DNA from: Caulobacterales bacterium
Lineage (GTDB): Bacteria > Pseudomonadota > Alphaproteobacteria > Caulobacterales > Aquidulcibacteraceae
DNA: 62,452 nucleotides
Direction: 5' to 3'
NCBI GenBank assembly: GCA_017303355.1
Contig: JAFLCU010000018.1
Coordinates: forward strand, 1-62,452
Shown: one piece after another, positions 35,288 through 44,553 of the stretch
Layout of the letters: each line of letters opens with the position of its first letter
How positions within the stretch are numbered: the first letter of the stretch is position 1
Made by a program: the position numbers and the translations under genes
The notes under the pieces: model-generated
Told to the model about the DNA's origin: nothing
Database searches by the model: none
What the model saw: the letters and a program-made list of their open reading frames with translations, nothing else

Positions 35288-37677
35288 CCCCGCAGTGCGC
35301 CGCCGGTCGCTTTTATCACGGCGCTGACGACCTTGGCGCTGACCGCTTCAATATCGGCGTCGGTCAGCGTCTTTTCGCGCGGCTGCAGCGTGACCTCGAT
35401 GGCGAGGCTCTTCTTGCCCGGCTGCATGCGTTCGCCGCGATAGACGTCGAACAGCGCCACATCCACGATCAGCGCCTTGTCCGCGCCGATCGCCGCGCGC
35501 ACCAATTCAGCGGCAGCCACGGAATCATCGACTATGAACGCGAAATCGCGCGAGAGCGGCTGCAGATCGAGCCTCTCCAGCGGCGGCTTGGAACGGCCGC
35601 CTTTGGCGCGCGGTTGCGGCAATGCATCGACAAAGATTTCGAACGCGAGCGCCGGCGCCTCGACGCCGATCGCCTTCAACGCACGCGGATGAATTTCGCC
35701 GAAGATCGCCACCGGCTTATTACCCAAACGCAGCGCACCCGCACGGCCGGGGCGCCAATGCGCGGGCGCATCGTTCGAGGTTTGCAGCGAGGCGACCGGC
35801 GCGCCGATGGCTTCCAGCACGATCAGAAGATCGCGCTTCACATCGAAAATGTCCGGCTGCGGCGCCGCGCGCCAATGGCGCGGCGGGCGCGCGAGCCAAG
35901 CGGCGGCGATGGTGCGCAACTGGCCCGTCTCGGTCGTGTCGCGATAAGCCGGGCCTGCCTCGAACAAGCGCGCATCCTCGAAGCCGCGATCGGCGTTGCG
36001 CTGCGCCGCGACGAGCAGGTTCGGCAACGCGGAGGGCCGCATGCAATCGAGATCGCTCGCGATCGGGTTCGACACCAGCATCTCCTCGGCGCCGCCGCCG
36101 AAGGCTTGCGCATGCGCGCGCGGGCAAAAGCTCCAGGTGATCGCTTCGTTGTAGCCGAGCGACGCGGTGGCGCGCCGACCGATGCGGGTGCGGCTTTCGC
36201 CAACGCTCGCGGGCGGCGCGCGGAAGCCGGCGGCGCGCGGCGGCGCCAGCACCGGCATCTTGTCGAAGCCTTCGATGCGCGCGACCTCTTCGACGAGATC
36301 GGCCGCGCCTTCGATGTCGCGACGCCAGGTCGGCGGCTGCACGATCAACTTCTTCGAGCTCTGGCCCTCGGCGCTCGTCTCGAAGCCGAGATCCTTCAGG
36401 ACCGCACGCACGCGCGTGGGCTTTACCTCGATGCCGGCCAGCGCGTGCACACGATCGGGATCGAAGGTGATAGCTTGCGGCGGTGCGGGCAGTTCGCCCA
36501 TGGTCACGATCTCAGCGGGCTCGCCGCCACAAAGGTCGAGGATCAGGCGCGTGGTGAGTTCAAGCCCCGGGATCGTGAACGCGGGATCGACGCCGCGCGC
36601 GAAGCGGTATTGCGCATCGGAGACGATGCCGGTGGCGCGGCCAGTGGCGTGACTGCGAACGGGATCGAAATATGCGCTTTCGACGATGACGTTCACCGTC
36701 GCGTCGGAAACGCCCGAACTTTCGCCGCCCATCACGCCGCCCAATCCCAACACGCCGCTGTCATCGGCGTTGCAGCACATTTCAGGCGTGACCTCATACA
36801 CGGCGCCGTCGAGCGCCTTGTAGCTCTCGCCCTGCTTGCCACGGCGCACGCGCAGCACGCCTTTTACTTTGTCCGCGTCGAACACGTGGATCGGGCGCGC
36901 GCGGTCGAGCGACATGAGATTGGTGATGTCAACCAGGATCGAACGCGGCCGCAGACCGACCGCACGCAAACGCTGCTGCAGCCATACGGGCGACGGATCG
37001 TTTTTCACGCCACGGATGAGGCGCGCGCCGTAGAACGGACAGCCGTCTGGATCGTCGTTCGCGACCTTGAGATTGGACTCAAATCGCGGCGGCACAGGCA
37101 GGATCGGCTTCGTCGTTTGCTTGCCCAAGCCAGCCGCGGCGAGATCGCGCGCGATGCCGGAAACGCCCAGCCAATCAGGCCGGTTGGGCGTGACTTCGAT
37201 ATCGACCACTGGATCGTTCAGGTGCAGCGCTTCGGCCAGCGGCGTGCCGACCTTCAGCTCCGGATCGAGTTCGAGAATGCCGTCGGCATCCGTATCCAAT
37301 TCAAGCTCGGCGCCCGAGCACAACATGCCGTTCGACACCACGCCACGCACCGGCTTCGGCTCCAGCGTAATGCCGCTGCCGGGAATGTACGTGCCGATCG
37401 GCGCGAACGCCGTGACCAACCCAGCGCGCGCGTTCGGCGCGCCGCAGACGATCTCCAAATTGCCGAGCTTGGTTTCGACTTGGCAGACTTGCAGCTTGTC
37501 GGCGTTCGGGTGCTTGGCAGCGCTGATGATGCGCGCGACGGTGAAAGCGCCAAGCTTCGCGCCCGCATCCTCGACGCTTTCGACCTCAAGGCCGGTCATC
37601 GTCATGCGCTCGACGATGTCATCGAGCGAAGCGTCAGTGGCCAAGTGCTCTTTGAGCCAGGAGACAGTGAATTTCAT
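35284..37677 (-). CDS. pheT: Phenylalanyl-tRNA synthetase beta subunit
   Basis: A 797-residue beta chain of the alpha2-beta2 enzyme that charges tRNA-Phe. Recognisable parts are the N-terminal KFTVSWLKEHL, the tRNA-binding EMAP-like domain (AKHPNADKLQVCQVETKLGNLEIVCGAPN), the B3/B4 editing region (DITNLMSLDRARPIHVFDADKVKG; GLGGVMGGESSGVS), the B5 domain and the C-terminal anticodon-binding FDX-ACB domain (LERLDLQPLSRDFAFIVDDSV). A palindromic element lies between it and pheS. Confidence 0.98.
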   Translation of the reverse strand: MKFTVSWLKEHLATDASLDDIVERMTMTGLEVESVEDAGAKLGAFTVARIISAAKHPNADKLQVCQVETKLGNLEIVCGAPNARAGLVTAFAPIGTYIPGSGITLEPKPVRGVVSNGMLCSGAELELDTDADGILELDPELKVGTPLAEALHLNDPVVDIEVTPNRPDWLGVSGIARDLAAAGLGKQTTKPILPVPPRFESNLKVANDDPDGCPFYGARLIRGVKNDPSPVWLQQRLRAVGLRPRSILVDITNLMSLDRARPIHVFDADKVKGVLRVRRGKQGESYKALDGAVYEVTPEMCCNADDSGVLGLGGVMGGESSGVSDATVNVIVESAYFDPVRSHATGRATGIVSDAQYRFARGVDPAFTIPGLELTTRLILDLCGGEPAEIVTMGELPAPPQAITFDPDRVHALAGIEVKPTRVRAVLKDLGFETSAEGQSSKKLIVQPPTWRRDIEGAADLVEEVARIEGFDKMPVLAPPRAAGFRAPPASVGESRTRIGRRATASLGYNEAITWSFCPRAHAQAFGGGAEEMLVSNPIASDLDCMRPSALPNLLVAAQRNADRGFEDARLFEAGPAYRDTTETGQLRTIAAAWLARPPRHWRAAPQPDIFDVKRDLLIVLEAIGAPVASLQTSNDAPAHWRPGRAGALRLGNKPVAIFGEIHPRALKAIGVEAPALAFEIFVDALPQPRAKGGRSKPPLERLDLQPLSRDFAFIVDDSVAAAELVRAAIGADKALIVDVALFDVYRGERMQPGKKSLAIEVTLQPREKTLTDADIEAVSAKVVSAVIKATGGALRG

Positions 37678-37693
37678 TGGTCGAAGCCTTCAA

Positions 37694-37820
37694 CTCCTCC
37701 CCCGCTCGCGGGGGAGGTGGATCGCGGCATAGCCGCGAGACGGAGGGGGGTGTGAGACATTGCAACAACGTCCCCCTTCCCCTCGCTTTGCTCGGGACTT
37801 TCCCCGCACGCGGGGGAAGA
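37694..37820. repeat. GC-rich palindromic element between pheS and pheT
   Basis: CTCCTCCCCCGCTCGCGGGGG at one end and CCCCGCACGCGGGGGAAGAG at the other form hairpins. An internal CGCGGCATAGCCGCG arm and GAGGGGGG / CCCCCTTCCCC pairing are also seen. The same unit flanks pheS on its other side. Confidence 0.85.
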
Positions 37821-37837
37821 GTTCGATTGCGCCAGCA

Positions 37838-38917
37838 TCAGCCCACGCCCTGCGCCAAGCCTGGCAGCAGGTACGGGCTAAAGCCGTAGTGCTTCAGCCA
37901 GCGCGTGTCGGCGTCGAAGAACGCGCGCAGATCGTTCATGCCGTATTTGAGCATGGCCAGGCGATCAATGCCCATGCCAAAGGCGTAGCCTTGGTATTTC
38001 TCGGGATCGATGCCGCAATTGGCGAGCACGTTCGGGTGCACCATGCCGGAGCCCAAAATTTCCAGCCAATCATCGCCGGCGCCGATCTTGATCTGACCGC
38101 CAGAGCGATCGCAGCCGACATCGACTTCCGCGCTCGGTTCGGTGAACGGGAAATGGTGCGGGCGGAAGCGCAGCTTCACGTCGTCCACTTCGAAATAGGC
38201 TTTGATCGCGGCGATCAGCACGCTTTTCAGATCGGCCATCGTCGAGGTCTCGTCGATGACGAGGCCTTCGATCTGGTGGAACATCGGCGTGTGCGTGGCG
38301 TCGCTGTCTTTGCGGAAGGTGCGGCCCATGCAGATCATGCGGATCGGCGGCTTCTGCTTCAGCATCGTGCGCACCTGCACGGGCGAGGTATGCGTGCGCA
38401 GCACTTTGCGTTCGCCGCGTTCATCGCGCGCGTCCATGAAGAAAGTGTCGTGCGTTTCGCGCGCCGGATGTTTCGGCGGAAAATTGAGCGCGGTGAAATT
38501 GTTGAAATCTGACTCGATGTCCGGGCCTTCCTCAACCGAGAAGCCCATCTCGCCGAAGATTTGCGCCAGCTCCTCCATCACCTGCGACACAGGATGGATC
38601 GTACCCAGACGCGGCTTCACCGGTGGCAGCGTGACGTCGACCGCCTCGGCCTTCAGCTGCGCATCGAGCGCGGCTTCCGCGAGCGTCGCCTTCTTCACGA
38701 CGATGGCTTCAGTGACGCGATCCTTCAGACCATTGAGCTTCGGCCCAAATTCCTTGCGCTCCTCCGGGCTCATCGAGCCCAAATTCTTCATCAGCGCGGA
38801 GATGGAGCCTTGCTTGCCGAGCGCCTCAACGCGCAGCGCTTCCAGCGCCGCCTCGTCATTGGCGGCGCCCACGCGCGCGAGCAGATCGCGTTCAAGCGTT
38901 TCGAGATCGTTGGTCAT
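37838..38917 (-). CDS. pheS: Phenylalanyl-tRNA synthetase alpha subunit
   Basis: Catalytic subunit of the phenylalanyl-tRNA synthetase, 359 residues. Class II motifs are visible: motif 1/2 region [48 protein letters not shown] and [42 protein letters not shown], and motif 3 [18 protein letters not shown]. The N-terminal coiled coil binds tRNA. Palindromic repeats lie on both sides, and the usual tight pheS-pheT coupling is broken by one of them. Confidence 0.98.
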   Translation of the reverse strand: MTNDLETLERDLLARVGAANDEAALEALRVEALGKQGSISALMKNLGSMSPEERKEFGPKLNGLKDRVTEAIVVKKATLAEAALDAQLKAEAVDVTLPPVKPRLGTIHPVSQVMEELAQIFGEMGFSVEEGPDIESDFNNFTALNFPPKHPARETHDTFFMDARDERGERKVLRTHTSPVQVRTMLKQKPPIRMICMGRTFRKDSDATHTPMFHQIEGLVIDETSTMADLKSVLIAAIKAYFEVDDVKLRFRPHHFPFTEPSAEVDVGCDRSGGQIKIGAGDDWLEILGSGMVHPNVLANCGIDPEKYQGYAFGMGIDRLAMLKYGMNDLRAFFDADTRWLKHYGFSPYLLPGLAQGVG

Positions 38918-38930
38918 GCGAGCGCCTTAA

Positions 38931-39056
38931 CTGCTCCCCCGCAAGCGGGGGAGCTGTCACGCGAAGCGTGACTGAGGGGGCCGCGCCACGTTCGGAGGCG
39001 GACTTACCCCCTTCCCCTCGCTTCGCTCGGGACTTCCCCCGCACGCGGGGGAAGAT
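38931..39056. repeat. GC-rich palindromic element between rplT and pheS
   Basis: It has the same architecture as the 37694-37820 copy: GCTCCCCCGCAAGCGGGGGAG, an arm GTCACGCGAAGCGTGAC, a spacer, then CCCCCTTCCCC and CTTCCCCCGCACGCGGGGGAAG. The spacer sequence differs from the first copy. Confidence 0.85.
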
Positions 39057-39059
39057 GGG

Positions 39060-39416
39060 TCACTTCAGTGCGGCTTGAGCCTGCGAGATCAGGCCTTTGA
39101 AAGCTTCGGGCTGGTTCATGGCGATATCGGCCATGACCTTGCGGTCCAGCTCGACGCCGGCTTTCGCCAGCCCGCTGATAAATCGAGAATAGGTCAGACC
39201 TTCTTCGCGGACAGCCGCGTTGATGCGCTGGATCCAGAGCGCGCGGAACACGCGCTTCTTGGCCTTGCGATCGCGATAGGCGTAGAGGCCGGCCTTCTCG
39301 ACCGCGGCATTCGCGGTGCGGAAGGTGTTCTTGCGACGGCCATAATAGCCCTTCGCCTTCTTCAGAACTTTCTTGTGGCGGGCATGAGCGGTAACGCCGC
39401 CCTTAACGCGTGCCAT
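39060..39416 (-). CDS. rplT: 50S ribosomal protein L20
   Basis: A 118-residue basic ribosomal protein with the typical N-terminus [18 protein letters not shown], then [37 protein letters not shown] and the C-terminal globular part ([16 protein letters not shown]). In many bacteria L20 also autoregulates its operon at the mRNA level. It lies 31 bases downstream of rpmI. Confidence 0.98.
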   Translation of the reverse strand: MARVKGGVTAHARHKKVLKKAKGYYGRRKNTFRTANAAVEKAGLYAYRDRKAKKRVFRALWIQRINAAVREEGLTYSRFISGLAKAGVELDRKVMADIAMNQPEAFKGLISQAQAALK

Positions 39417-39447
39417 TGTATTTCTCCGTCAAAATAGGGTCAGCGGC

Positions 39448-39651
39448 TCAGTCGAGGCCGTAAGGGATCCACAGCTTCACACGATCAGCGTCCGGCTTGG
39501 CCAGCGTGTCGGTTCCGCGGTTTTGACGAATGTACTTGGAATTGTGGCTGATCAGGCGGTGACGCTTGCCGGCGGGGCCGGCCTTCACTTTGCCCGAGGC
39601 CGTGAGCTTGAAGCGCTTTTTGACGCCGCTCTTGGTCTTGAGTTTCGGCAT
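39448..39651 (-). CDS. rpmI: 50S ribosomal protein L35
   Basis: A 67-residue ribosomal protein beginning [22 protein letters not shown], followed by [18 protein letters not shown]; this is diagnostic for L35. The start at 39651 has a GAGGATGA site just upstream, and the longer frame (to 39756) is unlikely. It sits ahead of rplT in the conserved order, while infC lies separately about 1.9 kb further upstream. Confidence 0.97.
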   Translation of the reverse strand: MPKLKTKSGVKKRFKLTASGKVKAGPAGKRHRLISHNSKYIRQNRGTDTLAKPDADRVKLWIPYGLD

Positions 39652-39859
39652 TTCATCCTCGTTTGGATAGCAGCGCAGGCCGAAACCCACGCCAAAAGGG
39701 GTCGCCACGGCATGCCGTACAGGCCGGGCCACCCAAGAAGGCGGGGCTGATAGCATGGGGTCCGGGCGCGGGCAATGGGCGGAACGGCCGCTAGGGCGCC
39801 AAGTTTTGCCTCCCCCCGCCGGCCTGGCCAGGCTAGGTTAATGGCGGTGGGAGTAGCGT

Positions 39860-40282
39860 ATGCAGACGCCGAAGAATCTCAACGAAGCCAAGGCGATCTT
39901 CCGGGCCGAGCGGATCAAGGTCACCAGCTCGATCAGCACCATCGCCGGCTCACGCTGGCTGCTGGCCATCCTGGCGACGGTGGTGCTCGCCTTCGGCACC
40001 CACTTGATCTTCGCGCCGGCACGCCTTCCGCCCGTCGGCGGCGTAAGCGTGGCCGCTGTGGGCCTGCCGCCGAATGTCGATTTTGGCTTCGCTGGCGAGC
40101 AAGCGCAGGCCGCGCGTGAAGCGGCGCTGCGCGAAGGCGCGGCCGAACGCGCTCAGCAATTGATCGCCGCCAACGCGGAGCGCGCACCGCTCTTCAACGC
40201 GATCGGCTTTGGCGTCGCCTTGGTGCTGCTGATCGTCAACATGGCGATCATGACCAAGCGCCGCCGCTTCACGCGCGGCTAG
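39860..40282 (+). CDS. Membrane protein with two TM helices
   Basis: A 140-residue protein with TM helices at about 33-52 (WLLAILATVVLAFGTHLIF) and about 112-132 (LFNAIGFGVALVLLIVNMAIM). An Ala/Glu-rich helix separates them (EQAQAAREAALREGAAERAQQLIAAN). GTGGGAG precedes the ATG. Not recognised; the arrangement is that of a small inner-membrane scaffold or anchor. It overlaps the convergent lipoprotein gene by 4 bases. Confidence 0.65.
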   Translation: MQTPKNLNEAKAIFRAERIKVTSSISTIAGSRWLLAILATVVLAFGTHLIFAPARLPPVGGVSVAAVGLPPNVDFGFAGEQAQAAREAALREGAAERAQQLIAANAERAPLFNAIGFGVALVLLIVNMAIMTKRRRFTRG

Positions 40283-40710
40283 GCGCGGCGAAAGCCGAAG
40301 CGGTAGGGCGGATTCGTACTGTCTGGCCAAACGGTCCAGCGCCCCGGCGAAACCGCGACAAGCTCAAACGCGCCGTGCGGCGTCTGCACGGCCGCTTCGT
40401 CCAATATGATCTCGCGCTCGCCCACGCCTTCAATGGCCACGTTCAAGCGCAAGCGGCCCGCCCAAACGCAGCGCGCGTTTTGCGGGCAGCGGCTATCTTC
40501 CACGACCGCAAGCGGGCGCACGACGAGGCCGTCGCCGAGATTGGCGCTCTCCCCGATCCGCGCCGCGACCACGCCAGGCGCCGCTAGCGCGGCGTCACGT
40601 TGCGCCAAATCCTCACGAATGTGCTGAGGCAGGTTCGCGGACGGCTGCGGCACATCCGGCGTTTGCGCGCAGCCCACGAGCAGCAGGGCCGAAATCAAGA
40701 ACGCTCGCAT
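40279..40710 (-). CDS. Small lipoprotein, function unknown
   Basis: A 143-residue protein with lipobox signal MRAFLISALLLVGCAQ (Cys at residue 14). The mature part has a disulfide-like pair (SRCPQNARCVWAGRLRL) that resembles a short-domain pattern seen in secreted small proteins of this phylum. It overlaps no same-strand neighbour. Start chosen at 40710 because the lipobox fixes it; the frame upstream is open but non-signal. Confidence 0.7.
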   Translation of the reverse strand: MRAFLISALLLVGCAQTPDVPQPSANLPQHIREDLAQRDAALAAPGVVAARIGESANLGDGLVVRPLAVVEDSRCPQNARCVWAGRLRLNVAIEGVGEREIILDEAAVQTPHGAFELVAVSPGRWTVWPDSTNPPYRFGFRRA

Positions 40711-40741
40711 GCGCAGACCCCTCGACGCCGCCATCGGCGCT

Positions 40742-41434
40742 TCAGTGAATTCGATAGAACGGGTTGGGGACCAAGAATGTGCGCTCAGCATGGCCGCCGT
40801 CGAGATCGCTCTGCTGATCACCAATATTTGCGATGATCGTATAGCCCATGGCCTCGATCCGCGCGCGTTGCGGGCCTTTGTAATCGGCGGCGGGCGTTGA
40901 CGGGCCTTGCGCGGGTCGCAGCACGACCCCGGCCCATTCCGTATAGCCAACGCGCCGCAAATTCCGCTCGGTGCCCGCACGGCGCTGTTCACGACGGCCA
41001 GTGATGAAGAACACGGCCACATCTGCCTCGCGCGCGGCCTGATACGTCGCCAGCATCGGCGCAATCGCATCACCCATCGCGCCGTCTTCGTAGGCGAACG
41101 CGCCGCATGGCCCGCGCGGCAGGCGATCACACGGCCCATCGACGAAATAGCCGTAATCGTTGGCCAGCGTGCGCGTCCAATTCGAGATCGTGGTTTCGTC
41201 GATATCGAAGACAATGGCCGGACGCTCTACTTGCGGCGCGCGCTGCACGATCCATATGCGCGCCTCTTCGGCGACCACGGCGACATCGCGCTCATAAGCG
41301 CCGCTGTCGTGGTAGTCGAGGAGCTGCTCTTTCAGCTCCGTCAAATTCATCGGCTGGGCGGGATGCTCCGCGACCGGCGTCGTGGCGCACGCGGCGAGCA
41401 TTAAAAGCGAAGCGAGGAAAGCGCGTTTGATCAT
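40742..41434 (-). CDS. HAD-superfamily (class B-type) acid phosphatase lipoprotein
   Basis: A 230-residue lipoprotein (MIKRAFLASLLMLAAC) with a HAD phosphatase catalytic motif FDIDETTISN: nucleophile Asp and second Asp in DxDET. Motif II is VFFITGRREQ and the acidic motif is NIGDQQSDLDGG. This is the pattern of the secreted acid phosphatase family related to lipoprotein e(P4)/OlpA. It probably releases phosphate from nucleotides or other organic phosphates in the periplasm. It lies 31 bases upstream of another lipoprotein gene on the same strand. Confidence 0.88.
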   Translation of the reverse strand: MIKRAFLASLLMLAACATTPVAEHPAQPMNLTELKEQLLDYHDSGAYERDVAVVAEEARIWIVQRAPQVERPAIVFDIDETTISNWTRTLANDYGYFVDGPCDRLPRGPCGAFAYEDGAMGDAIAPMLATYQAAREADVAVFFITGRREQRRAGTERNLRRVGYTEWAGVVLRPAQGPSTPAADYKGPQRARIEAMGYTIIANIGDQQSDLDGGHAERTFLVPNPFYRIH

Positions 41435-41473
41435 GGCGAGCTATTCAGGCCCTCGCGCGGCGCCTGTCAACAA

Positions 41474-41515
41474 AGCCAAAAACAAACGCGCCGGCCCTGA
41501 CGGACCGGCGCGTTC
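41474..41515 (-). terminator. Intrinsic terminator of infC
   Basis: A 10 bp stem (aacgcgccgg, 41485-41494, with ccggcgcgtt, 41505-41514), on the minus strand followed by TGTTTTTGGCTTTG. It lies 25 bases after the infC stop. Confidence 0.8.
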
Positions 41516-41539
41516 GGTTTGGGATTATGAGCGCTCGCG

Positions 41540-42085
41540 TTACGCGCGCGGCGCCATCACCATGACAACCTGGCGGCCTTCGAAGCGCGGCTCGTGCTCG
41601 ACCTTGGCGATGCCGTCGAGTTCGGTGCGCATACGATCAAGCAGATCCATGCCGAGATTGGTGTGCTGCATTTCACGACCACGGAAGCGCAGGGTGACCT
41701 TCACCTTGTCGCCTTCTTCGAAGAAGCGATGAATGGCCTTCATCTTCACTTCGTAGTCGTGGTCGTCGATATTCGGGCGAACCTTGATTTCCTTCAGTTC
41801 GACCCGCTTGGCCTTCTTACGCGTCTCGGCCTTTTTCTTTTGCTCCTCGAAGCGGAACTTGCCGTAATCGAGGATTTTGCAGACCGGCGGCGCCGAGTTG
41901 GGCGCAACTTCAACAAGGTCGAGACCTGCCTCACGCGCGGCTTCAAGCGCTGCGCTAATCGGCATCTCCCCTTGCTTTTCTCCGTCCGCATCGATGAGGA
42001 GGACGCGCGGCACGCCGCGGATGTCCTCGTTGACGCGCGGGCCGTCTTTGGACGGCGGCGGCGCGGCGTATGGTCGTCTGGCTAT
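41540..42085 (-). CDS. infC: Translation initiation factor IF-3 (AUA start)
   Basis: A 181-residue factor that binds the 30S subunit and checks the initiator codon. N-domain: [48 protein letters not shown]. Linker and C-domain: [58 protein letters not shown]. No ATG/GTG/TTG gives the full N-terminus. The best start is an ATA codon (42085-42083), read as ATA GCC AGA CGA..., with AGGAGAAGG eight bases upstream. Rare start codons (AUU in E. coli) on infC let IF-3 repress its own mRNA, so ATA here fits that logic. rpmI and rplT lie further downstream, not adjacent. Confidence 0.95.
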   Translation of the reverse strand: MARRPYAAPPPSKDGPRVNEDIRGVPRVLLIDADGEKQGEMPISAALEAAREAGLDLVEVAPNSAPPVCKILDYGKFRFEEQKKKAETRKKAKRVELKEIKVRPNIDDHDYEVKMKAIHRFFEEGDKVKVTLRFRGREMQHTNLGMDLLDRMRTELDGIAKVEHEPRFEGRQVVMVMAPRA

Positions 42086-42101
42086 CGGGCCTTCTCCTGT
42101 A
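42078..42101 (-). promoter_or_regulatory. infC ribosome-binding site with AUA start codon
   Basis: On the minus strand, AGGAGAAGG is followed by CCCG and then ATA GCC AGA. No AUG, GUG or UUG lies in frame within the right distance, and the encoded ARRPYAAPP segment is typical of alphaproteobacterial IF-3 N-termini. Confidence 0.7.
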
Positions 42102-42185
42102 GCTGTTGATAAACACACCCACGCCCGCGCTCCGGGGAGCGCGGACTCAGGGCAAGTCCATATATCGCTTGTGCGCGGCCCGGCA

Positions 42186-43199
42186 TCAAGCCGTGGCGGC
42201 TTCGCGGAATACGCCGCAATTGCGCAATTGGCGCTCAACCTGCTCGACCGGCAGGTCGGCGATGACGGCGGCGGTGAATTCCACCACCCCGCCCCGGCCC
42301 TTGGGCGAGGCCAGATCCGGCCGCGCCAAGGACGACAGGAACACCAGACATTGCGTGCCAGCGGCGGCGGCCACATGCATCAGCTCCACGTCGTCGCCCA
42401 CCGCGAAATAGGCGCGCTCGGCCAAGCCGATGCATTGGAACAGGTCCGGCCTGGTCACCAGATTCTTGGCGCGCGGCTCTTCCTTGGCGATGGCCGCGCC
42501 AATATTGCGCTCGTCCGAACCGCCCAGCACCACCGGCGTCACGCCGTTGCGGGCGATGCGCTTGGCGAGGTCAATGTACTTTTCCTCCGGCCAGCGCCGG
42601 TTGGCTTCAGCATTCGAACCGCGCGGCAGCAGCAATACGTAGCGGCCGCGAATGCCGAAATAATCCGGCTGCAGGCGCGGCGCGTCGCGCATGGTTTGGC
42701 GCAGCCACGATAGATCGGGCTCCAACGGCCCGCCGACAGCGATGCCGGCCGCCGCCAATTGGCCAGCATAGCGCAGCATCGGATGCAGATTGGCGCGGTC
42801 CGGATCAAGATAGGCATGACTCGCGCCGGCGATCGGACCCGACCATTTCGGCGGCCAAGGACGCAGACCTTGGAAATAATTGTTGGTCCGGTTCGAGCCT
42901 TCGAGATCGTAGATCATGTCGTACTTGGCGGCGCGGATGCGTGCGATCAGCTTCGTGATCGCTTGTGGCTCGGTCGGTTTGCCATCCGCCTCGACCATAT
43001 CGAAGTATGGAGATTTCTCGGCAAGTTCCTTCGTCGCTTCCGTCGTCAGCAGCGTGATGTGCGCGCCGACATGACGTTCGCGAATGAGCTTCACCGCCGC
43101 GAGCGCCTGCAGGAACGCCGCGATGCCGCCGAGCTGGATCACCAGCACGCGCTTCGAGCCGCTCGTTTCGCCTTCGGAAGCTGACTTGCGCCAGATCAT
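42186..43199 (-). CDS. Glycosyltransferase family 9 (ADP-heptose:LPS heptosyltransferase-like)
   Basis: A 337-residue GT-B-fold transferase. N-terminal [25 protein letters not shown] is the GT9 nucleotide-binding start, and C-terminal [26 protein letters not shown] and [23 protein letters not shown] match the donor-binding region of the heptosyltransferases. It probably adds a sugar to the LPS core; the sugar is not determinable. A GT4 gene lies 24 bases upstream on the same strand. Confidence 0.88.
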   Translation of the reverse strand: MIWRKSASEGETSGSKRVLVIQLGGIAAFLQALAAVKLIRERHVGAHITLLTTEATKELAEKSPYFDMVEADGKPTEPQAITKLIARIRAAKYDMIYDLEGSNRTNNYFQGLRPWPPKWSGPIAGASHAYLDPDRANLHPMLRYAGQLAAAGIAVGGPLEPDLSWLRQTMRDAPRLQPDYFGIRGRYVLLLPRGSNAEANRRWPEEKYIDLAKRIARNGVTPVVLGGSDERNIGAAIAKEEPRAKNLVTRPDLFQCIGLAERAYFAVGDDVELMHVAAAAGTQCLVFLSSLARPDLASPKGRGGVVEFTAAVIADLPVEQVERQLRNCGVFREAATA

Positions 43200-43223
43200 T
43201 CCATCTCTCCCGCACCGCGCCGC

Positions 43224-44426
43224 TCAGGACGCGGATTTGTGCTGAACCTTCAACCGATTCTGCTCTTCCGCCGCGCGCAAGAGCTGCTGGTAAACCGCCA
43301 ATGTGGCGGTTTGGAGCGCGTTTTTTGAATAAAGGCCGCGCACGCGCTCGCGACCTCTTTGTCCCATTCTGGCGCGCGCTTCGGGCCCAAGTTCGATGAA
43401 ACGCACGATCGCATCCGCAAGCGCCGTGACATCTCCAGCTGGAACCAAAGCGCCGGTTTCACCTTCGACAATGGTTTCCGCGAAACCACCGAGCTTCGAT
43501 GCGATCACCGGCACGCCCATCGCCTGAGCCTCCACCGCGCCGCGCCCGAACGCTTCTGGCTCGATCACTGGAAACACGGCCAAGTCGGAAGCGGCGAACG
43601 CCACCGGCATCTGCCCGACATGGCCGACGATCGCCACCACATCCTGCAGTTTCGCGCCTTCTATTCTCGTAACGATGTCCTGCTCGTAAGCATGACGCCC
43701 CTGCGCGTCGCCGGCGATGATCACCTTCAAAACGCCGGGTTTGCGTGCTTCCACGAGCTTCAGCGCGTCGATGAGTTCCAGATGACCTTTCCAGCGCGTG
43801 AGACGCGCCGGCATCAGCATCGCCACGCGTTCATCGCCATCGCGCCTCCCCCACGCCGTGCGCATGGCGGCCACATCTTCGGCGCGCACCTTGGCGGGAT
43901 CGAATATGTCGAGATCCACGCCGCGCGGAATAGTCACCACCCGCTCTGGCGCGACGCCGTGCTCGGCCAGGATATGCGCGCGCGTATATTCGGAATTGGC
44001 GATGATAAGATCGCCCTTCGCCATCACTGAATTGTAGAAGCGCTTCGGGCCTGAGCGCGCGTTGTAGATGCCATGATATGTGGTGACGAACGGCGTGTTG
44101 GTGATGCGCGCGGCCGCGTATGCGCTCCACGCAGGCGCGCGTGATCGTGCGTGCACGATCTGGACGCCGCGCTCGCGCACGATGCGCGCCAACGCACAGG
44201 CATTGGCGACAGCGGCGATGGGGTTTTTGCTGTTGGCCGCGAGCTTGATCAACTCGCCGCCGACCGCCTCGAGGTCCGGCTCGAGGCGGCCGCCGGCGCT
44301 AGCGACCAAAGCGAGCCCCCCGGCGCGGCTGATCGCCTCCGCCATTTCAAGCGTGGTCCGCTCGACCCCGCCAGCATTAAGCTCAGGGGTGACTTGCAGA
44401 ACTGTCAGGATGTGACCTTCTTGCAA
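43224..44426 (-). CDS. Glycosyltransferase family 4
   Basis: A GT-B glycosyltransferase with TVLQVTPELNAGGVERTTLEMAEAI at the N-terminus, IVHARSRAPAWSAYAAARI, and the GT4 signature near PARLTRWKGHLELIDAL and FPVIEPEAFGRGAVEAQAMGVPVIASKLGGFAETI (the E-x7-E donor-binding motif). It probably builds LPS or other envelope glycan together with the GT9 gene it precedes. The start is unclear: an ATG at 44555 exists far upstream, but it faces the divergent hydrolase start; TTG at 44426 or a CTG at 44408 with AAGAAGG upstream are closer to the conserved beginning. Confidence 0.85.
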   Translation of the reverse strand: MQEGHILTVLQVTPELNAGGVERTTLEMAEAISRAGGLALVASAGGRLEPDLEAVGGELIKLAANSKNPIAAVANACALARIVRERGVQIVHARSRAPAWSAYAAARITNTPFVTTYHGIYNARSGPKRFYNSVMAKGDLIIANSEYTRAHILAEHGVAPERVVTIPRGVDLDIFDPAKVRAEDVAAMRTAWGRRDGDERVAMLMPARLTRWKGHLELIDALKLVEARKPGVLKVIIAGDAQGRHAYEQDIVTRIEGAKLQDVVAIVGHVGQMPVAFAASDLAVFPVIEPEAFGRGAVEAQAMGVPVIASKLGGFAETIVEGETGALVPAGDVTALADAIVRFIELGPEARARMGQRGRERVRGLYSKNALQTATLAVYQQLLRAAEEQNRLKVQHKSAS

Positions 44427-44553
44427 TGCTCTGTCGTTGTCCGGATTTCGCCCGTTCCGGCTAAACCGATGTTTGATAACGGTTTTGCTGAATAAGGCGT
44501 TGAGATTCGTTAATGACGCGCTTTTGGGCGCAACTTTGTGCCGGAGTACAACC

